This document shows, piece after piece, positions 32,641 to 41,424 of a DNA stretch of 48,910 nt. The notes under the pieces were generated by a model. That model did not search any database. It saw nothing but the letters and a program-made list of their open reading frames with translations, and was not told the origin of the DNA. The position numbers were made by a program, and so were the translations under genes. Each line of letters opens with the position of its first letter. The first letter of the stretch is position 1. Source of the stretch: Magnetococcales bacterium (GTDB lineage Bacteria; Pseudomonadota; Magnetococcia; Magnetococcales; UBA8363); NCBI GenBank assembly GCA_002753515.1, contig PEAK01000028.1, positions 1 through 48,910 on the forward strand, in the 5' to 3' direction.

Positions 32641-33717
32641 TTGACGTTGGAAGAACTCAGACAAGCCATCGACGGGATCGATGATCGTATCCATGACCTT
32701 TTGATGGAACGGGCGCAGTGGGTTCTCAAAGTGGGAGAACTCAAGGGTCGGTCGGTGCAAAACCCGATGTTCTACCGCCCCGAGCGGGAAGCGGGTATCC
32801 ATCGCCGTCTGGAAGCCCGACATCATGGACCACTACCCGTTGCGGCCGTGCATCGGGTGTTCCGGGAAATCATTTCCGCTTCGCTCAATTTGGAAAAAAG
32901 CCTGTCGGTGGTCTATTTGGGACCCGAGGCGACGTTTACCCACCAGGCTGCCATCAAGCAGTTCGGCTCCTCATTTCGCATGTACCCGGCCAATACCATC
33001 CACGATGTGTTCCACGAATGCGAAGTGGGTCGGGCCGATTTTGGTGTGACGCCGGTGGAAAGCTCTGCGGAAGGGGTGGTGCATCATACGTTGCAGCGCA
33101 TGGCCGACTCGCCGTTGCGCATTTGCGGTGAAATCTATCTCCCGGTGGTGCATACCCTGTTGTCGCGGGAAACGGGATTGGAGCGGATTCAAACGGTTTT
33201 CGCCCATCCGCAAGTGTTGGATCAATGCCGTGGTTGGCTGGCGGCGCATCTGCCCGGGGTGGCGACCAAGGAAACGGAATCGACGGCACGCTCGGTGCTG
33301 ATCGCCCGGGAGACACCCCAGAGTGCGGCCATCGCAGGGGTCTATGCGGCGGATGCCTATGGACTCAATCTCCTGGCCGATCACATTCAGGACCAGGCGG
33401 GCAACGAAAATCGTTTTCTGGTCCTGGGTCGGCAAGTCCCATCACGTTCGGGAACGGACAAGACCTGTCTCATGTTTTCCTTTTCGGACCAACCGGGATT
33501 TTTGCACAAGGTGTTGGGAATTTTCGCCGCCCGGGGGATCAATCTCAGTGCCATTCAGTCGATACCATCGCGGGGCAAGGCCTGGGAATACATCTTCTTC
33601 CTTGATTTTGATGGTCATCTGGAAGATCCCGAGCCGGCGTTGGCTTTGGCGGAGTTGGCGGCCACGCCGGGGGTGGATATCAAAGTATTCGGTTCGTTCC
33701 CCAGGCCGATACAATAA
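32641..33717 (+). CDS. pheA: Bifunctional chorismate mutase / prephenate dehydratase (P-protein)
   Basis: About 358 residues from the TTG at 32641, giving LTLEELRQAIDGIDDRIHDL, which matches the family start; AAGGGG lies nine bases upstream. The GTG at 32611 would add ten residues and is possible. Chorismate mutase at about 1-85; prephenate dehydratase at about 90-265 (VYLGPEATFTHQAA, FGVTPVESSAEGVVHHTL, TARSVLIARETPQSAAIAG); C-terminal ACT domain (CLMFSFSDQPGFLHKVLGIF, the ESRP-like region replaced by SIPSRGKAWEYIFFLDFDGH). It makes phenylpyruvate, with feedback by phenylalanine expected through ACT. First gene of pheA-tyrA-aroA-cmk. Confidence 0.93.
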   Translation: MTLEELRQAIDGIDDRIHDLLMERAQWVLKVGELKGRSVQNPMFYRPEREAGIHRRLEARHHGPLPVAAVHRVFREIISASLNLEKSLSVVYLGPEATFTHQAAIKQFGSSFRMYPANTIHDVFHECEVGRADFGVTPVESSAEGVVHHTLQRMADSPLRICGEIYLPVVHTLLSRETGLERIQTVFAHPQVLDQCRGWLAAHLPGVATKETESTARSVLIARETPQSAAIAGVYAADAYGLNLLADHIQDQAGNENRFLVLGRQVPSRSGTDKTCLMFSFSDQPGFLHKVLGIFAARGINLSAIQSIPSRGKAWEYIFFLDFDGHLEDPEPALALAELAATPGVDIKVFGSFPRPIQ

Positions 33718-33738
33718 TAAGGTCGGAAGGCTTTTTTC

Positions 33739-34620
33739 ATGGCGTTTTATATTAAAAGAATGACGGTTATCGGCTTGGGCCTGATCGGCGGCTCCTTGGC
33801 GCGGGCGTTACGGCGCAAAGCCCTGGTGGGCGAGGTGGTGGGGGTGAATCGACATCGCGAAAGCCTGGAGCGCGCGGTGGCATTGGGGGTGATCGATCGT
33901 TTCAGTACCGATCCCGAAGACGGGGTGCGGGATGCGGATCTGGTGGTGGTGGCCACGCCGGTACGTGCCATCGTGCCGACCATTGCGCGGGCGGCCCCGG
34001 GCATGATGCGTGGTGCGGTGGTGACCGATGCCGGAAGTGTCAAGGGGCGGATCGTTGCCGCCTGTGAGGCGGTCATGCCCCAGGGGGTCGATTTCGTCGG
34101 CGGTCATCCGATCGCGGGTACGGAACATTCGGGGGTCGAGGCCTCGTTCGCCACCCTGTTCGAGGGGAGTCGAACCATCCTGACGCCAACGGAACACACA
34201 GCCAAGGATGCCCTGGAATTGGTGACCCTCGTTTGGGAAGCGACCGGCTCCACCGTTGAAACCATGGATCCGCTGCATCACGACAAGGTGCTGGCGGCAA
34301 CATCCCACCTGCCGCACCTGATGGCGTACAACATCGTCAAAACCTTGTCGGATTTGGAAAACGATGTGCAATCGGAGGTGTTTCGATTCGCGGCCAGCGG
34401 ATTTCGCGATTTTACCCGGATCGCCTCTTCGGATCCGACGATGTGGCGCGATATTTGTTTGGAAAATCGCGAGGCGATTTTGGAAATGATCGGGCGTTTT
34501 GGTCAGGATTTACAAACCTTGCGGGATTTGGTGCATGACGGCAATGGCGATGCGTTGCACCAGATCTTTTCCCAGTCGCGGGCAACCCGGGATCGGGTGT
34601 TGAAGATTGGCAAGGGATAG
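33739..34620 (+). CDS. tyrA: Prephenate (or arogenate) dehydrogenase
   Basis: A 293-residue protein. VIGLGLIGGSLARALRRK is the NAD(P)-binding Rossmann motif at the N-terminus; DAGSVKG and GGHPIAGTEHSGVEA carry the conserved substrate-binding His residues, and SHLPHLMAY lies in the helical dimerisation half. It converts prephenate to 4-hydroxyphenylpyruvate on the way to tyrosine. It lies 21 bp after pheA and 41 bp before aroA in the same direction. Confidence 0.93.
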   Translation: MAFYIKRMTVIGLGLIGGSLARALRRKALVGEVVGVNRHRESLERAVALGVIDRFSTDPEDGVRDADLVVVATPVRAIVPTIARAAPGMMRGAVVTDAGSVKGRIVAACEAVMPQGVDFVGGHPIAGTEHSGVEASFATLFEGSRTILTPTEHTAKDALELVTLVWEATGSTVETMDPLHHDKVLAATSHLPHLMAYNIVKTLSDLENDVQSEVFRFAASGFRDFTRIASSDPTMWRDICLENREAILEMIGRFGQDLQTLRDLVHDGNGDALHQIFSQSRATRDRVLKIGKG

Positions 34621-34661
34621 CGTCGTGATGTGGCAACCTGTGGATCGGAAAAGGTGCGGTG

Positions 34662-35978
34662 ATGGCTGAGGGACTTGAGGTGAAACCATTGACGGCGGGT
34701 CTGACCGGAGTTGTGGGGGTTCCGGGGGACAAGTCCATTTCGCACCGGTCGGTGATTCTCGGGTCGGTCGCCAAGGGGCAAACCCGGGTATCGGGTCTCC
34801 TGGAGGGGGAGGACGTGCTGCGTACCATGGAGGCGTTTCGCGCCATGGGGGTGGCGATACAGCGTCACGCTGCCGGGGATTATGTCATTGACGGCGTGGG
34901 ATTGGACGGATTGGCGGAGCCGGACCATGTGTTGGACATGGGTAATTCGGGGACCGGGATGCGTTTGTTGACGGGGCTCTTGGCCAGCGTTTCCTTTTTT
35001 TCGGTGGTGACGGGGGATGACAGTCTCAGGACCCGGCCCATGGGACGGGTGATCAAGCCGCTGACGCGCATGGGGGCGGTTATTCTGGGGCGTGACGGCA
35101 ACCGTTTGGCACCATTGGCGATACGCGGTCGGGAATTGTTGCCGTTGGAACACGATACCGGCGTGGCTTCGGCACAGGTGAAGAGTGCTATCCTGTTGGC
35201 CGGGCTGAACACCCCGGGAGTGACCGAAGTGACGGAACCCGCCTTGTCCCGGGACCATACCGAACGCATGCTGGCGGGATTTGGCGCCACGGTGGAACGG
35301 CATGGGTTGACGGTGGCGGTGACGGGTTGGCCGGAATTGCGTGGACAAAACATACGGGTGCCGGGCGATATCTCCAGTGCCGCCTTTTTCATGGTGGCGG
35401 CTTTGCTGTGTCCGGGGAGTGACGTGACGATTACCGGGGTCGGGGTCAATCCGACGCGCACGGGGTTGTTGGACTTGCTCGGGGAGATGGGGGCCGGCAT
35501 CACCCTGGAAAATCAACGCACGGAAGGTGGCGAGCCGGTTGCCGATATCCGGGTGGTGCATATGGAACTCCAGGGAGTGACCGTGCCACCGGAGGTGATC
35601 CCCCGGGCAATTGATGAATTTCCCATATTCTTTGTGGCGGCGAGCCTTGCCCATGGTCAGACGGTGTTGCGTGGGGCGGAGGAGTTGCGGCACAAGGAGT
35701 CGGATCGGATCCGCTCCATGGTGATGGGTTTGAGCCAGTTGGGGGCCCGGGTGGAGGAAGCGGGGGATGGGGTGATCATCCATGGGCGGCCAGAGGGCTT
35801 GCAGGGGGGGGTGACGGTGGATTCCCTGACCGATCATCGGGTGGCGATGAGCATGGTTGTGGCGGGATTACGGTGTCGGGAGCCTGTTCGGGTTTTACGA
35901 ACGGCCAATATCGCAACTTCCTTTCCCGATTACGTGGCGCGCATGCGCGGGTTGGGTGTTTCGGTGAACGCGCTGTGA
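34662..35978 (+). CDS. aroA: 3-phosphoshikimate 1-carboxyvinyltransferase (EPSP synthase), class II type
   Basis: 438 residues from the ATG at 34662, preceded by AAAAGG. Substrate-binding motifs include PGDKSISHRSVIL, MGNSGTGMRL and RPMGRVIKPL. It carries the set of motifs described for class II enzymes: GDKS, SAQVK, RDHTE and NPTR. EPSP synthase joins shikimate-3-phosphate and phosphoenolpyruvate. Class II enzymes are known for low glyphosate sensitivity; that property is inferred here. cmk starts at or just after its stop. Confidence 0.95.
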   Translation: MAEGLEVKPLTAGLTGVVGVPGDKSISHRSVILGSVAKGQTRVSGLLEGEDVLRTMEAFRAMGVAIQRHAAGDYVIDGVGLDGLAEPDHVLDMGNSGTGMRLLTGLLASVSFFSVVTGDDSLRTRPMGRVIKPLTRMGAVILGRDGNRLAPLAIRGRELLPLEHDTGVASAQVKSAILLAGLNTPGVTEVTEPALSRDHTERMLAGFGATVERHGLTVAVTGWPELRGQNIRVPGDISSAAFFMVAALLCPGSDVTITGVGVNPTRTGLLDLLGEMGAGITLENQRTEGGEPVADIRVVHMELQGVTVPPEVIPRAIDEFPIFFVAASLAHGQTVLRGAEELRHKESDRIRSMVMGLSQLGARVEEAGDGVIIHGRPEGLQGGVTVDSLTDHRVAMSMVVAGLRCREPVRVLRTANIATSFPDYVARMRGLGVSVNAL

Positions 35979-35983
35979 AGACG

Positions 35984-36676
35984 ATGCCGGGTCGATTGGT
36001 GGTTGCCGTGGATGGACCGGCTGGGGCGGGCAAAGGGGCGGTGTGCCGTTTTGTTGCCGTTAAGTTTCATCTGCAATACCTGGAGACCGGGGCGTTGTAT
36101 CGGGCGGTGGCTTTGTTGTCTTTGCGCTTTGGAGGGCTCACGGAGGATCCAGAACGCTTGGCCGGATTGGCACGGGGCATGGCGTTTCAGTACCACCCCG
36201 TCAAGGATCGCTTCATCGCTACCCTGGATGGGGAAGATGTGACACTGGCCCTGCGTGATGAGAGCGTTTCCATGGAGGCCTCCAGAGTGGCGGCATTGCC
36301 AGCGGTGAGGAAGGCATTGCTCGATTTTCAAAGAGGCTACGGTGGGGATAAAAATATACTATTGGATGGACGCGATATCGGCACCGTGGTGTTTCCCGAA
36401 GCCCAGCTCAAGATTTTTTTAACCGCTTCTGTCGAAGAAAGGGCAAAACGTCGGGCTTTGGAGTTGCAAGAACGCGGAGAAACTGTTAGCCTGCCCAGGG
36501 TGTTGGAGGAGATGCGTCTTCGCGACACCAGGGATAGGGAACGTGCAGCTTCCCCTATGCTTGCGGCAGAGGATGCGGTGCTTGTGGATACGACATCCAT
36601 GACACTGGCAGAGAGTCAACAACGGGTGGCCGCCCTCATAACCCCCGCCCTTATAACCCCACTGATGCGCGGGTAG
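35984..36676 (+). CDS. cmk: Cytidylate kinase
   Basis: 230 residues from the ATG at 35984, near the 227 of the E. coli enzyme; a GTG at 35975 overlapping the aroA stop is the alternative. VVAVDGPAGAGKG is the P-loop, LETGALYRAVAL contacts CMP, ILLDGRDIGTVVFPEA holds the RDIGT motif, and ASVEERAKRR and RDTRDRERAASP are the lid and base-binding segments. It phosphorylates CMP and dCMP. Coupled to aroA and upstream of rpsA, a common order. Confidence 0.95.
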   Translation: MPGRLVVAVDGPAGAGKGAVCRFVAVKFHLQYLETGALYRAVALLSLRFGGLTEDPERLAGLARGMAFQYHPVKDRFIATLDGEDVTLALRDESVSMEASRVAALPAVRKALLDFQRGYGGDKNILLDGRDIGTVVFPEAQLKIFLTASVEERAKRRALELQERGETVSLPRVLEEMRLRDTRDRERAASPMLAAEDAVLVDTTSMTLAESQQRVAALITPALITPLMRG

Positions 36677-36720
36677 GGATGGGTGGGCAGGGTCGCGGTG
36701 CCGTCGAAAGGTGGGCTTTG

Positions 36721-36738
36721 GGATGCGGTTACGCATCC
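36721..36738 (+). other. Hairpin in the rpsA leader
   Basis: GGATGCG-GTTA-CGCATCC, a perfect 7-bp stem, lies 87 bp before the rpsA start. A T-rich stretch follows only after a gap (TTTGTTTTATT from about 36750), so a weak cmk terminator or an rpsA leader structure are both possible. Confidence 0.45.
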
Positions 36739-36824
36739 GCTGCGCCATCTTTGTTTTATTATGTTTGTCGGCATGGCTCCGGTGAAGGCGGTCTAAGAAT
36801 CAACCATTAATCGAAGGTGGCAAC

Positions 36825-38537
36825 GTGGGTGTGGAACTAATGGTGGACGATATCGAACTTGAGGACGAAGACTTTGGGGCATTGTTGGAGGACTCGTTCG
36901 AAAAGGGGGTGGGAAAGGAAGGCCAGGTTGTCACCGGCACCATCATCCAACAGGAAGGCGAAGAATTTATCATTGATGTCGGCCTGAAATCGGAGGGCCG
37001 GCTGACCATACGCGAATTCATGGATGCCAATGGCAAGCTGGAGTTCGGCATCGGCGATACCGTGGATGTGTTCGTTGAACGCAGCGAGGATCAGAACGGT
37101 CAGGCCGTGCTGTCACGCGAAAAAGCCAAGCGCGAAGAGGCCTGGATGTCTCTGGAAAAAGCCTTCAACGACAAACAGGTTGTCAATGGTCGGATCGTCG
37201 GCAAGGTGAAGGGGGGATACACGGTGGACCTCAACTCCCTATCGGCCTTCTTGCCCGGATCCCAGGTGGATGTACGCCCGGTACACGACATCATGCGCCT
37301 GCAGGATGAGGAACAACCGTTCGACATTCTCAAGATGGATCGCCGGCGCGGCAATATCGTGGTGTCGCGGCGTTCGGTGATCGAAAAGCAGCGCGACAGC
37401 GCCCGTTCGGCGCTGTTGGAAACCTTGCACGAGGGGATGATTCTCGACGGCGTTGTCAAAAATATTACCGATTACGGTGCCTTCGTGGATTTGGGCGGCC
37501 TGGATGGCTTGTTGCACATCACCGATATGTCCTGGAAACGGGTCAAACACCCCTCCAATGTGGTTTCCGTGGGGGATACCGTCTCGGTGCAGGTCATCAA
37601 GTTCAATTCCGAAACCCAACGTATTTCCCTGGGCATGAAACAACTTCAAACCGATCCCTGGGAGGGCATCGGTGCCAAATATCCCTCGGGTGTCAAATTC
37701 CGTGGTGTGGTGACCAATATTACCGACTACGGCGCATTTGTGGAGTTGGAGTCGGGTGTGGAAGGCTTGGCCCATGTGTCGGAACTGGCCTGGACCAAGA
37801 AAAATGTCCATCCCTCCAAAATTTTGGAAGTTGGCCGTGAAGTCGATGTGATGGTGTTGGATGTGGACGCGGATCGGCGTCGCATCTCGTTGGGGCTGAA
37901 GCAGTGCATGGAAAATCCCTGGATGATTTTTGCCGAACGCCATCCCGTAGGCGGTACCGTCAAGGGAGAGATCAAAAACATCACCGAATTCGGTCTGTTC
38001 ATCGGCTTGGAAGGGGATATCGACGGTTTGGTGCATTTGTCCGATGTATCGTGGGACGCCGGGGCCGGGGAAGATGCCCTCAAGCAGTTCCAACGCGGTC
38101 AGGAGGTGGAGGCGGTGGTCCTTTCCCTTGATCCGGAAAAGGAACGTATTTCCCTCGGCCTCAAGCAAGCCAATCCCGATGCCTGGACCTTGTGGGTGGA
38201 TGCCAATACCAAGGGAACCACGGTGCGGGGTACGGTCAGAGAGGTCATCGGTGCGGGTGTTGTCGTCTCCCTGTCGGACCAGGTGGACGGGTTGCTGCGT
38301 AAGAATGAGTTTTCCCGTGACGATGCCGAAGGGGCACATTTGACGCCAGGGGCGGTCATCGATGTCATGGTGACACAGGTGGATCGGCAAAAACGTAAAA
38401 TATCTTTGTCGGTACGTGCCTTGGAAAATGTTCAAGAACGGGAAACCCTCAAGGAATACACTGCTGACTCTGGCATGGCAACTTCCAGCCTTGGTGAAGC
38501 TTTGAGCAAGGCCCTGGAGAGAAAAGCGGGTGGATGA
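36825..38537 (+). CDS. rpsA: 30S ribosomal protein S1
   Basis: A 570-residue protein, close to the usual 557. The GTG at 36825 has GAAGG about 6-10 bases upstream; an in-frame ATG at 36840 is possible. Six S1 RNA-binding repeats run from residue about 35 to 550; the clearest are GVVKNITDYGAFVDLGGLDG, GVVTNITDYGAFVELESGVEG and GEIKNITEFGLFIGLEGDID. The sixth repeat is more divergent (RGTVREVIGAGVVVSLSDQV). S1 helps load mRNA onto the ribosome. Followed by ihfB as in many proteobacteria. Confidence 0.96.
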   Translation: MGVELMVDDIELEDEDFGALLEDSFEKGVGKEGQVVTGTIIQQEGEEFIIDVGLKSEGRLTIREFMDANGKLEFGIGDTVDVFVERSEDQNGQAVLSREKAKREEAWMSLEKAFNDKQVVNGRIVGKVKGGYTVDLNSLSAFLPGSQVDVRPVHDIMRLQDEEQPFDILKMDRRRGNIVVSRRSVIEKQRDSARSALLETLHEGMILDGVVKNITDYGAFVDLGGLDGLLHITDMSWKRVKHPSNVVSVGDTVSVQVIKFNSETQRISLGMKQLQTDPWEGIGAKYPSGVKFRGVVTNITDYGAFVELESGVEGLAHVSELAWTKKNVHPSKILEVGREVDVMVLDVDADRRRISLGLKQCMENPWMIFAERHPVGGTVKGEIKNITEFGLFIGLEGDIDGLVHLSDVSWDAGAGEDALKQFQRGQEVEAVVLSLDPEKERISLGLKQANPDAWTLWVDANTKGTTVRGTVREVIGAGVVVSLSDQVDGLLRKNEFSRDDAEGAHLTPGAVIDVMVTQVDRQKRKISLSVRALENVQERETLKEYTADSGMATSSLGEALSKALERKAGG

Positions 38538-38604
38538 GTTTTGTTGCAATTGTTATCGATCAAGGTAAAAACTCGTTTCCTATGAAACTGGGGGATGGTT
38601 TGCA

Positions 38605-38880
38605 ATGACCAAGTCAGCGTTGATCAATGCCCTTTCACGGCAAAAGGGTCTTTCTCGCAAGGATGCCGAGATGGTTGTCAATACGGTTTTTGAAGAGATC
38701 AGCCAATCTTTGGAGGATGGTAACCGGGTGGAATTGCGGGGTTTTGGCAGCTTTGGATTGAAAGAGAGGCGCTCGCGTGATGGCCGAAATCCCAAAACGG
38801 GGGACAAGGTGCATGTGGATTCGAAAAGGGTGCTTTTCTTCAAGGCGGGAAAGGAATTGCGGGAACGGGTGGACAACTAG
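38605..38880 (+). CDS. ihfB: Integration host factor beta subunit
   Basis: A 91-residue HU/IHF-fold protein. MTKSALINALSRQKGLSRKD fits the N-terminal helices of IHF-beta. VELRGFGSFGLKERRSRDGR and NPKTGDKVHV form the beta arm with the Pro that intercalates DNA. IHF bends DNA as a heterodimer with IhfA, which is not in the window. Its position after rpsA supports IhfB rather than HU. A terminator lies 60 bp downstream. Confidence 0.92.
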   Translation: MTKSALINALSRQKGLSRKDAEMVVNTVFEEISQSLEDGNRVELRGFGSFGLKERRSRDGRNPKTGDKVHVDSKRVLFFKAGKELRERVDN

Positions 38881-38940
38881 TCCGCAGCTGTCTTTTTAAA
38901 TTTCAGTTGTCGGATATGGGTGGGATCGTATTGGTCGGGT

Positions 38941-38972
38941 ACCTGCCCCCGAACGGGGGTGGGTTCCTTTTT
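38941..38972 (+). terminator. Rho-independent terminator after ihfB
   Basis: ACCTGCCCCC-GAAC-GGGGGTGGGT forms a ten-pair stem with two G-T pairs, followed by TCCTTTTT (38965-38972). It would end the rpsA-ihfB transcript before lapA. Confidence 0.8.
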
Positions 38973-39015
38973 CCGTCTTGACTCATGGCAGGTCAGCTTT
39001 TTTGGATTGGTGCAT

Positions 39016-39321
39016 ATGGGTGGATGGATCAACCTCATCATGGTGGTGCTGTTGACCGTCATCGCGGTGGCTTTCGCCCTGAATAACCAGGAGGAGGTGG
39101 TCGTACATATCCCTGGTGATTGGCGCCTGTCGCACGTTCCATTGTTTGTCCTGGCCTTTGTTCCCTTGCTGCTTGGTTTTTTGTTTGGCTCGGTTTCGGG
39201 TTGGGGTCGCAGTGGTGCCATACGCCGGCGTGTGGAGCAGCTCCATCGGCAGAATCAGGCATTGGAACGCGAGTTGACGAATTTGCGCAATCAACCGTTG
39301 GACAACGATGTGCAAGTGTGA
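39016..39321 (+). CDS. lapA: LapA-domain (DUF1049) inner membrane protein
   Basis: About 101 residues from MGGWINLIMVVLLTVIAVAF. Two membrane segments (about 5-25 and 45-65) flank NNQEEVVVHIPGDWRLSHVP, the typical DUF1049 arrangement, and a C-terminal coiled coil (RRVEQLHRQNQALERELTNL) faces the cytoplasm. LapA works with LapB in controlling lipopolysaccharide synthesis through LpxC turnover. The start codon has no strong ribosome-binding site; GTG at 39010 is an alternative. A palindromic element lies between lapA and lapB. Confidence 0.83.
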   Translation: MGGWINLIMVVLLTVIAVAFALNNQEEVVVHIPGDWRLSHVPLFVLAFVPLLLGFLFGSVSGWGRSGAIRRRVEQLHRQNQALERELTNLRNQPLDNDVQV

Positions 39322-39397
39322 CGGTTGATCATGCCTCTTGCAAGTTCCCGCGGGCGGTGCTTGGGAGACCATACGGTAGTGATGCATGTTTTTTTTC

Positions 39398-39547
39398 TAA
39401 ACCGCAACCAACACGGGAAACGTAGTTTTCCAGTGTCATTCCCGCGAAAGCGGGAATCCAGAAAGTCAGGGGAGGTAGGAAAGTCCTCTGGATCCCCGCT
39501 TTCGCGAGGATGACAATAACTACACATCCCAAGATAGCTGCGGTTTA
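39398..39547. repeat. MITE-like palindromic element, type 1, copy H
   Basis: A full copy from TAAACCGCAACCAACACGGG to ATAGCTGCGGTTTA with hairpins ATTCCCGCGAAAGCGGGAAT and ATCCCCGCTTTCGCGAGGAT. It lies between lapA and lapB, genes that are normally adjacent, and ends 57 bp before lapB. Confidence 0.93.
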
Positions 39548-39604
39548 GTGTGACAATGGCGTTGCCGGCATTCCTGAAGCGATAAAATCGGTCAAACTTA
39601 CGTG

Positions 39605-40789
39605 ATGGATCTGGCACATTTGACGGGTTGGGCCGCCTTGGCGATTACGGTAGGCGCCGTTATTTTTCGTGCCGGATACCGTATGGGGCGCGAGGATGCT
39701 TCGGGTTATGGGGAAGACCAGGAGCGGCAACAGGAAACCTCCTATACGTTTCGTGGTCTCAATTTTTTATTGTCGGATGAGCCTGACAAGGCCATAGAGG
39801 CCTTTGTCAACGTGGTCCGGATCAATTCCGAGACGGTGGAAATTCATTTGTCCCTGGGTAACTTGTTCCGTGCCCGTGGCGAAGTAGGCCGGGCGATACG
39901 CATTCACCAAAACTTGATAGCCCGACCCAATTTAAGCGAGGCCAACCGCAAGGCGGCGTTGTACGCCCTGGCGGAGGATTATCGTCAGGGCGGATTTGTC
40001 GACCGGGCGGTGGACAGCTATCGCCGGGTATTGGATTTGGATGCCAATCATCGTAAGGCGCTCGCCGGTTTGCAGGCCTTGCACGAAAACGAAGGTCGCT
40101 GGGATATGGCCCTGGAGGTGCTGCGGCGTCTGGTCCAGGTGACGGGTGAGGATGATCCTCGGCGCGAAGCGCATTTATTGATCAAAATAGGCTTGGAACA
40201 GGCCAAGGCTGCGGCTGAAGGTAGCTCTTTGCCGGGGGGCGATTGGTTTCGCAAGGCGATCAGGAAATATCCGGGATGTGTGGAAGCCTATCGGTTGTTG
40301 GGTGAAGCGCAATTGGCGCAGGGAAAGACCAAGGCGGCGATTCAAACGTTTGCCACCTTGAAAAAAAATCGGCCCAGCCATTTTTTCATGTTGGTGGAAC
40401 CCTTGAAGCGGGCTTACGCGATCAAGGGGGATTTGGAAGGTTTTGAAAGCTGCATGAGAAATGCGGTCAATGCCCCCTCGGCATCGCCACGACTGATGGT
40501 GTTGTGGAGCCGGGAATTACAGGGGCGTAATCGCATAAGGGAAGCCGTGGACGTGCTGCTGAAGGGGTATGCCAAATATCCTGGATCGGTGGTATTGGCG
40601 CGTCTGTTGATACGTTTGCTGGAGAGTTTGAACCGGGAGGAGGAGGCGTTGGGGGTCGCGGTGCGTTGTCTGGATCATATGCTGGCCAAGCAACCGGGAT
40701 TTCAATGTTCTTTGTGTGGTTTCCAATCGCAGGATATCTACTGGAAGTGTCCCCAGTGTCACCGTTGGGATACCATGGAACCCATGTAA
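39605..40789 (+). CDS. lapB: Lipopolysaccharide assembly protein B (TPR protein)
   Basis: 394 residues, close to the 389 of E. coli LapB. N-terminal membrane anchor (LTGWAALAITVGAVIFRAGY), a series of TPR repeats from about 45 to 350 (SYTFRGLNFLLSDEPDKAIE at the first, typical of LapB), and a C-terminal rubredoxin-like zinc motif CSLCGF and CPQCHRWDT. LapB brings LpxC to FtsH for degradation and so limits LPS synthesis. The ATG at 39605 directly follows a GTG at 39602; no strong ribosome-binding site is visible. Confidence 0.92.
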   Translation: MDLAHLTGWAALAITVGAVIFRAGYRMGREDASGYGEDQERQQETSYTFRGLNFLLSDEPDKAIEAFVNVVRINSETVEIHLSLGNLFRARGEVGRAIRIHQNLIARPNLSEANRKAALYALAEDYRQGGFVDRAVDSYRRVLDLDANHRKALAGLQALHENEGRWDMALEVLRRLVQVTGEDDPRREAHLLIKIGLEQAKAAAEGSSLPGGDWFRKAIRKYPGCVEAYRLLGEAQLAQGKTKAAIQTFATLKKNRPSHFFMLVEPLKRAYAIKGDLEGFESCMRNAVNAPSASPRLMVLWSRELQGRNRIREAVDVLLKGYAKYPGSVVLARLLIRLLESLNREEEALGVAVRCLDHMLAKQPGFQCSLCGFQSQDIYWKCPQCHRWDTMEPM

Positions 40790-40922
40790 CATTACAGCAG
40801 AGGGAGTGTTTGTGCGTTGAAACGGGTGCGGGTACCTTTATCGACGGGGAGGGATGGACTATGATGGGGTAGTGCATTCGGTGGGGCGGGGGCGTTTTGT
40901 CATTCCATGGAGTGTTCTTAAA

Positions 40923-41363
40923 GTGAATCATTTGATCATTGCCTGCGATCATGGTGCGTGGGAGTTGAAAAAAGCCTTGGTGGAACATGCGCAGATCGAT
41001 CTGCAGCTTGAGGTGCGCGATTTGGGGGTGAATGGTCCCGATTCGGTGGATTACCCTGGCTATGCGGCCCAACTGTGCCAGCGCATTCTGCGTGGGGAAG
41101 CCAAGCGCGGGGTGCTGTTGTGTGGCACCGGCCTGGGGATGACCATGGCCGCCAACCGATTCAAGGGTATCCGTGCCGCTTTGTGCCACGATGAATATAC
41201 CGCACGCATGTCGCGGCGTCACAATGATGCCAATGTGTTGGTACTCGGGGGGCGTGTATTGGGTCCCCGGGTGGCCATGGGCATTTTGGATGTTTGGTTG
41301 GCGGAACCTTTTGACGGTGGTCGGCATCAAAGGCGTATTGATGTGTTGGATGCCCTGGGTTAG
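40923..41363 (+). CDS. rpiB: Ribose-5-phosphate isomerase B
   Basis: 146 residues from the GTG at 40923, giving [23 protein letters not shown] lies about ten bases upstream. [20 protein letters not shown] carries the catalytic Cys region, and [20 protein letters not shown] is the conserved second half. It interconverts ribose-5-phosphate and ribulose-5-phosphate, which feeds the riboflavin pathway encoded downstream (RibB uses ribulose-5-phosphate). glyA follows after about 60 bp. Confidence 0.93.
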   Translation: MNHLIIACDHGAWELKKALVEHAQIDLQLEVRDLGVNGPDSVDYPGYAAQLCQRILRGEAKRGVLLCGTGLGMTMAANRFKGIRAALCHDEYTARMSRRHNDANVLVLGGRVLGPRVAMGILDVWLAEPFDGGRHQRRIDVLDALG

Positions 41364-41424
41364 CCCGGATCGTTTTTTGATGGTGACTATTTTAACTTTG
41401 TACCCCATGAGGAGTCTGAAGAAG

